Source: Notospermus geniculatus
Taxonomy: Eukaryota > Nemertea > Pilidiophora > Heteronemertea > Lineidae
Reading direction: 5' to 3'
Assembly: GCA_002633025.1 (NCBI GenBank)
Contig: NMRB01000361.1
Span: 46,034 to 110,033 of the forward strand
DNA: 64,000 bases
Below the pieces are notes generated by a model that was not told the DNA's origin, made no database searches, and was given only the letters and a program-made list of their open reading frames with translations. A program made the translations under genes and the position numbers. Below, one piece after another: positions 57,921 through 64,000 of the stretch (within the stretch, counting starts at the first letter, position 1; every line of letters starts with the position of its first letter).

Positions 57921-60006
57921 ATTCCACATCTAGAGGTTTTGTCTTGTGTGACTACATGTAGTTTTGGCATGATGTTCACTCATAAGTACATAATCTCACT
58001 GGCAGATTTCTTATCAAGTCATATACCGTAACTGACTGTGCTCGCTAACCGGGGAAGATTGTTCGCTGTTTGTAATTGGACATTTTCTATAAATTCATGT
58101 GGTCTTGAAGATATACAAAGCATTTTTGGCTCTTTGAGGGTTGTATGCTAAACAATGAAGGGGTATAGCTCTTCCAGTTCAATCACTCCGGGCCAAGTTG
58201 TTCAAAAGGTTTACTTCTTGTTAATGTTGGAGTCATTGGAAATACAAGGCGCCTGGAAAAAGAAACAAATATTTCAAATGACTTTGCCCATGTCACCCTA
58301 TTCTATATGTACATCTTGAACAAGGGTGGGCCGTGACAGCCTTTTCTATCAGGGGTATTGGATGTATTTCTGCCCTCCAATGGTTGAAGGAAATATCTCT
58401 GTGAAGAATTGGTGGGAGGGGATTCATTGAAGTAATACTGTGCTCTCCACTACAGTGTATTTGGTAGTGCAAGATAGAGCTGTTCCTTCGTTCGACCTTA
58501 TCCCCACTGATCACAAGTGGATGATACTGTCCATCCCTGAAGGGTAGAATATGGGGTCTACATTACCAATGTGTGATAGTCTTATTCGTTTTTGCGGAGG
58601 CTTTGTTGGTGTAGCTTGTGAGGCTTTATTTAATGGTGCCACAAAAATCGTATTACCGGTATGTCTGGGCGGGATTGTTTGAAATCGAAGCCGTGCTAAG
58701 TTTAAATTTGTATTGAATTATAAATGAGATTGCACCAAGAAGATTGGTGTTGTTAATTTGGAGAAAATTGTGGGTTTGAACAGCCAGAAGCAGGTCTTTT
58801 TCAACCCAAGATAAGGTCGAGGGCAACAGTTTACGAAATTCTGTCGAAAATGACTAAGTTCAGATTTTTTACGGGTTTAGGTCTTCGCTTATCCCAGAAA
58901 TTATTTATTGTGTAAAGCCATGCCACTTACCCTTGTCGGCAAATCACAGAATATTGACACATCGTGTTGATGCACCATTCTTTGGTCGTGTATAGTCGAA
59001 GTCAACCTTAATTCAACAAGGCAAAATGCCAGACCTGTGCAACAGACACCATAAAGTGAACACAATGATTAAACCACAAACCACAGTATTTACCAGTTGA
59101 CTGAGCACAACCTTGGATTTGCTAATAGCCTTTAAGGCTATTAGGAAAGTGAACCAATTTACCGTAACATCATTAGGTAACTGCAACATGGATTATTTAC
59201 CACTGACCTGTGTAAGTTTTCAAGCTTGTTATTTTCCCCATGTTGAAGTAAGGTTGACTTCAACTATATATGCTGGAGCATTTGATCATATAAATAAGAT
59301 CTTTAACAAAAAATACCAAGTATTTGAGGTATTGAGGTAAGAGCAGTTTGGATCTTTATGTCTGCTTGCCCCCAACCCTCATTTTGCTTTGTAGCGTTAA
59401 CAATTATTGATGTCAATGGCCTAAGTGCAGAACAACGAATGATGAGGTCAGTCATTCGAACTTGTTTCCGATGTATTCTACAAGTGCTGTGGAACTGTAT
59501 ATTGTGTATGTACTCGCGATGTAACTACTATTTATATGCTTTTAGAGATGATTATTCCTAGGTCAATTCGTGTGTTTATGTTCCTTGAGGGACATATGTT
59601 TGTATTTATTGTATAACGCAAGATTTTAGGGCTAGTCCAATGCGAATAAGTCTGTAACAAATGTCACAACACACAGTGTGGTTTGTGACGTTAATCTTAG
59701 TGGTCTGTGGTGATCAGTCGATACTGGAGATAAGCCAGGCTGGGTGTATGTATGGGTTTTCTCCTCTTTCCTAGAAGTATTTATGGTCAAATGTTGTAAA
59801 CCTTTTTTATGGACTTCACAATCTTCGCAGTTTTTGATGTAATGATGCCTTTAATCAATTTGTGTTGCCTTAAATTAATGCCAGTGGTTGGCCATTGGCT
59901 CCATATAAAGGTTAGGTAAGGACAACATCAGCAACAACATTAGCAGACGATATGTTCCATTTGAAATATCCTGACAGAAGATGGAGGGAAAGTATTTGAA
60001 GAGAGA

Positions 60007-60290
60007 AGCTGTGATAGCTTAGTGGTCATCACATCCGCTTAGCAAGCGGCGGGTCCTGGGTTCGAATCCCATGCCATATAGGATCAATCATCCCTGGCTC
60101 TTCACGTCCGTCGCATGGGACAGTAAGCTGTGGTGCCTTGTACCTTGTGTCATTGCAAGGGCAAGTAAAAGACCCCATTCAGATGAGAACATGAGTAGCT
60201 TGAGATGGCCACTTCCGTACTTGACCAGAGCCAATAATGCTACGGCTTTGGCCCTGTACTGATGGAAAAATCAAATACAAGCATTTGAAG
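60007..60290 (+). mobile_element. tRNA-Ala-derived SINE
   Basis: The head 60007-60080 has an A box (TAGCTTAGTGG), a CCGC/GCGG anticodon stem around TTAGCAA (anticodon AGC) and a B box GGGTTCGAATCCC. A non-tRNA body follows (GTCCGTCGCATGGGAC, GGGCAAGTAAAAGACCC). The acceptor stem is weak, so this is a SINE rather than a tRNA gene. Confidence 0.72.
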
Positions 60291-60326
60291 AAATGTTGTT
60301 CAGAATGCTTGATGTTGCAAACTTAC

Positions 60327-60495
60327 GGCGCTTCTCCACCACGTGAGAGTTTCCTCACGCAATTTGGCTATCTATGAGCGAATCAGCTGTAGAAAACTGT
60401 GGGTAGACGTTTGTGAAACTGGAGTGAAACTGACAATGGTGAATTGCCATCGAGGGCCAAATTGCAGGAGAAAAGTCGACTTGTAGCTCACCCAG
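60327..60495. mobile_element. MITE (GGCACTCC family), copy e
   Basis: It begins GGCGCTTCTCC and contains TGAATTGCCATCGAGGGCC near its right end, plus GTAGAAAACTGTGGG. The right terminus is poorly preserved. Confidence 0.6.
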
Positions 60496-62101
60496 TCTGC
60501 CGAGAGTAGATGTACATAGTGTTAGGCAGTGGTAGCCTAATGGTTGGTGATGTCTAGTGATGCTAGGTGTGGAATGTGTGTAAATGTACTACTAGCCCAT
60601 CACTGCTTATGTAAACATGATTAATAGACGTGTTGATTGGTTTATCTTTCATGGTATGGTAGGTAGGCTAAGGTGAAGAATTCATGAATTTACATGTAGG
60701 AATCGACCAGGGGTCAGATACGAAACCCTCGCCACTTATGGGTGGCGTTCACTAGAGCGCCGACAACATTAGGAAGGGTTGCGGAAGCAAATTATTCATT
60801 TCGGCATTCTTTCCGTGTCTCCCAAAAGTGCAGAAACACCGGGAAATATTTAGGAATGATAAAGACAGTGAACGGAATCTTTCAAGAATATGCGGAGAGG
60901 TTGCTGAATGAATGCGGATTTACTAAATTTGCATTCCGCGTCTTGTCCGCGCCCTAGCGGACGCCAGGTTTTAGTGAGCAGGCCAGTCTGTTGTTTGGTC
61001 AACTGATTGCTATTCATTTGCTGCCTAACAACAGACAGGCGCGCTGTCTATGTTGTGAGGCCTTCGTTCCATCTTGAACCGTCAAGGGCTTTTGACTGCA
61101 CTCTTGAGTAGAGCGTTGTCCGAAGACGAAGTGACTGTATGCCTTGACATTTCAAGATGAGTTAATCTGGTCCCAGGTTGCTGTCGGTGAACATTGGAGA
61201 ATGATCATGCCTTCTGATAGCTGATAATGGCTGATCTGCCAACCATGTCATGTGACTTCATCATTGTGGGCGTACACCTGATTGTTATCCTCTGGGTCTG
61301 TAGAAACCTGGGGTAATCAAAGTACACTGAAATTGTTTCATATTTATTAAATCAGTGGAATTAAAGCCTGCCCAGAAGATCAAATTGAGCTCAGCATGAC
61401 TTAATGATACAGTGACATGCTTCATACTGCCCTTTTCATCAAGACCTCTATGCCTCTGCTGGCCTGTCTCAGTTGAAATATCTGCCACAAGGTGGGGACA
61501 CTGTTGGGTGTTTCCCGGTCTTAAGTGCAGTACAGTTCTCCTTTTAGGGACACATTTATGAATTGCCCTACAGATTGAGACCCAAGTCATTGTCTAAACC
61601 ATTTGAGACTGAGTACCAACACTTTCACTAGGTATTAGAGTGTTTTGCACCCCTGGGTGACCTCAGTCATTCACTCTCACAATACATGTTATTTTAAGTG
61701 AGTTTCACGTTCTTAACAACTTTTTCAGGACACAACTTTCAGTGCTGATAAAAGTGGGGATACCCCTGAAGCAGCTTGTGTCGGTTGCCTTGGGAAACAC
61801 AGACATGTTATGGCTGACACTCGTGACATTTACAGTTGACTTGCATCAGGCTGAGTCCTTCTTACAGGTAGGGGTCAGAGCTCTGGCCACTTCTCCATTT
61901 CATCAAGTGAAATGCACCTTGCCCTTACAAGCGTTCTATCCCTCCTACTCTCGCTGAGTGTAGTTCAGAGGGCGAAGTGGCTGTAGGCTTTGATGAAATG
62001 CTGCTTGGGCAAGGTCTTTTGTTGTGCAGCACTTGGATGGTACAGGATGTATGTGACTGTCATGAGGAGAAACAGTTTAAAGTTCATACAAACACTCAAT
62101 A

Positions 62102-62473
62102 ATTTTGAAATGACAGCAGTCTCAAATGGGTAAATGGTGACTTTCCATTAGGTTTTGAAGGGATTACTTCAAATTCTCACTTCTACTGGGTAGATGTGTC
62201 CTGGGCAGAGTCGGATGTCACTGCTAAAGTTAAAATAGGGATTTCATCCTTATGACATTTACCTGGAAATCAGTGTCTATGTTATGTGTAAGACATTCGC
62301 AGGTGTGGCTGGATTCCCTGCGACCTAGCCACTGTTGTACTTAAGTTTGAGCTCCATGTCATGAGAGCTCCACACTAGAAAGCAATTGTTTTGTTAAAGT
62401 CTCTTTTATTTCAATAAACCATTGTAATGTATTAAATGAGAGTAAAGCTGTTGTATCTCTTCTGTCTACATAC
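62102..62473 (+). repeat. Direct repeat, copy 1 (before the gap)
   Basis: It matches 63625-64000 over its whole length at roughly 97% identity by eye, with a few substitutions and small indels. It contains AATAAA at 62413. Confidence 0.95.
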
Positions 62474-63037
62474 ACCACAAGATCTGTGTTAAGCACCACC
62501 ATAACTTCCTTGTTGGCTGCAGTTTGGAAACTCTTCAATTTGGGGATCTCTGGCTGGCGTTCCCACCTGTAGGCCTACCTGAGCAAGATTAGGCCTAGGC
62601 TTCCTTTTGGCTATTATGCCAGGCTGATTGATCATGAAAGGCCAGCTGATGATGCTCAATTTCCATCTTTATTGGCTCCTGCGAAGATGCCTAGCCATAC
62701 CTGCTCTTCTCTGCATGCATGGAGCCTAGTGGTGCTCATGTTAGTATTTCAGCCTATGGCATGTCACTTGCAGGACTTGATTTGCCAAGATTAAGCATAC
62801 ATTGCTTTGAAATACAATTCAATGCTTCCACTGAAATATGATGTTTACAAAATATTGGCCAAGAAAAACTCTGTTTTTCTGATGCTTGCATAAGAAAATC
62901 AATTCATGTACCGGGTAGTGTTGGCAACAGAGCGAGAGAGGGCAATGTCCGATAAACCGATTTTCATTCCTCTTGGAAAAGCTTTTGATATCCAATAAGA
63001 CCTGTGTTATTGCTGAACAAGTGCACAACAATCGGTC

Positions 63038-63624
63038 NNNNNNNNNNNNNNNNNNNNNNNNNNNNNNNNNNNNNNNNNNNNNNNNNNNNNNNNNNNNNNN
63101 NNNNNNNNNNNNNNNNNNNNNNNNNNNNNNNNNNNNNNNNNNNNNNNNNNNNNNNNNNNNNNNNNNNNNNNNNNNNNNNNNNNNNNNNNNNNNNNNNNNN
63201 NNNNNNNNNNNNNNNNNNNNNNNNNNNNNNNNNNNNNNNNNNNNNNNNNNNNNNNNNNNNNNNNNNNNNNNNNNNNNNNNNNNNNNNNNNNNNNNNNNNN
63301 NNNNNNNNNNNNNNNNNNNNNNNNNNNNNNNNNNNNNNNNNNNNNNNNNNNNNNNNNNNNNNNNNNNNNNNNNNNNNNNNNNNNNNNNNNNNNNNNNNNN
63401 NNNNNNNNNNNNNNNNNNNNNNNNNNNNNNNNNNNNNNNNNNNNNNNNNNNNNNNNNNNNNNNNNNNNNNNNNNNNNNNNNNNNNNNNNNNNNNNNNNNN
63501 NNNNNNNNNNNNNNNNNNNNNNNNNNNNNNNNNNNNNNNNNNNNNNNNNNNNNNNNNNNNNNNNNNNNNNNNNNNNNNNNNNNNNNNNNNNNNNNNNNNN
63601 NNNNNNNNNNNNNNNNNNNNNNNN
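63038..63624. other. Assembly gap (587 N)
   Basis: An unbroken run of N. Frames spanning it are meaningless. Confidence 1.
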
Positions 63625-64000
63625 ATTTTGAAATGACAGCAGTCTCAAATGGGTAAATGGTGACTTTTCCATTAGGTTTTGAAGGGATTACTTCAAATTC
63701 TCACTTCTACTGGGTAGATGTGTCCTGGGCAGAGTCTTGATGTCACTGCTAACGTTAGAATAGGGATTTCATCCTTATATGACATTTACCTGGAAATCAG
63801 TGTCTATGTTATGTGTAAGACATTTGCAGGCGTGGCTGGATTCACTGCGACCAAGCCACCGTTGTACTTAAGTTTGAGCTCCATGTCATGAGAGCTCCAC
63901 ACTAGAAAGCAATTGTTTTGTTAAAGTCTCTTTTATTTCAATAAACCATTGTAATGTATTAAATGAGAGTAAAGCTGTTGTATCTCTTCTGTCTACATAC
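63625..64000 (+). repeat. Direct repeat, copy 2 (after the gap, cut by the window edge)
   Basis: Near-copy of 62102-62473, beginning exactly where the gap ends. Confidence 0.95.

Larger units (their letters stand above)
57273..63037 (+). other. MRCK 3'UTR and downstream non-coding stretch
   Basis: No coding exon is recognised on either strand. AATAAA at 57915-57920 is a plausible polyadenylation signal; another is at 62413-62418. A tRNA-derived repeat lies at 60007 and a MITE copy at 60327. Confidence 0.6.

Noticed and set aside
62973-63672. Open frames of more than 200 residues
   Set aside because: They are created by the run of N.

Overview
This is a eukaryotic, intron-rich window. It is probably from a marine invertebrate deuterostome; an echinoderm is my best guess and a hemichordate the alternative. 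Reasons: long repeat-filled introns with GT-AG boundaries, pervasive TAGGCCTA-type words, many fold-back elements and tRNA-headed short repeats, and an animal-type kinase gene. The species call is inference only.

The main gene runs on the + strand from 19921 to 57272. It is MRCK, the myotonic-dystrophy-kinase-related Cdc42-binding kinase (CDC42BPA/B of vertebrates, Genghis Khan of flies). I could place 34 constitutive exons with matching splice phases. They encode about 1,623 residues in the family order: AGC kinase domain (its first roughly 90 residues lie upstream of the window), hydrophobic motif, long coiled coil, C1, PH, citron-homology (CNH), CRIB and a Ser-rich tail. Two extra phase-compatible exons that end in stops (39859-40071 and 53135-53259) suggest truncated and alternative C-terminal isoforms.

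Positions 384-10789 form a candidate 10.4-kb composite mobile element, apparently inside an upstream MRCK intron. It is bounded by 100-bp inverted repeats with 99 of 100 bases identical. Each repeat carries the 5' region, the start codon and the first codons of an inward-facing gene. The + gene (472-8583, 7 exons) encodes a protein of about 1,536 residues with a YqaJ-type PD-(D/E)XK nuclease and one frameshift. The - gene (10701-8905, 3 exons) encodes a 301-residue C2H2 zinc-finger protein. Both first exons have the same 68-nt coding length and phase, and the two genes converge. I found no transposase.

Positions 10.9-19.9 kb are a nest of fold-backs, MITE-like elements, tandem duplications, two hammerhead-ribozyme-like repeats and a minisatellite of about 640 bp. 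MRCK introns carry at least three MITE families, tRNA-derived repeats and degenerate tandem arrays. Past the MRCK stop, 57.3-63.0 kb shows no recognisable gene. An assembly gap (63038-63624) is followed by a near-copy of 62102-62473, which is probably an uncollapsed allele or a local duplication.
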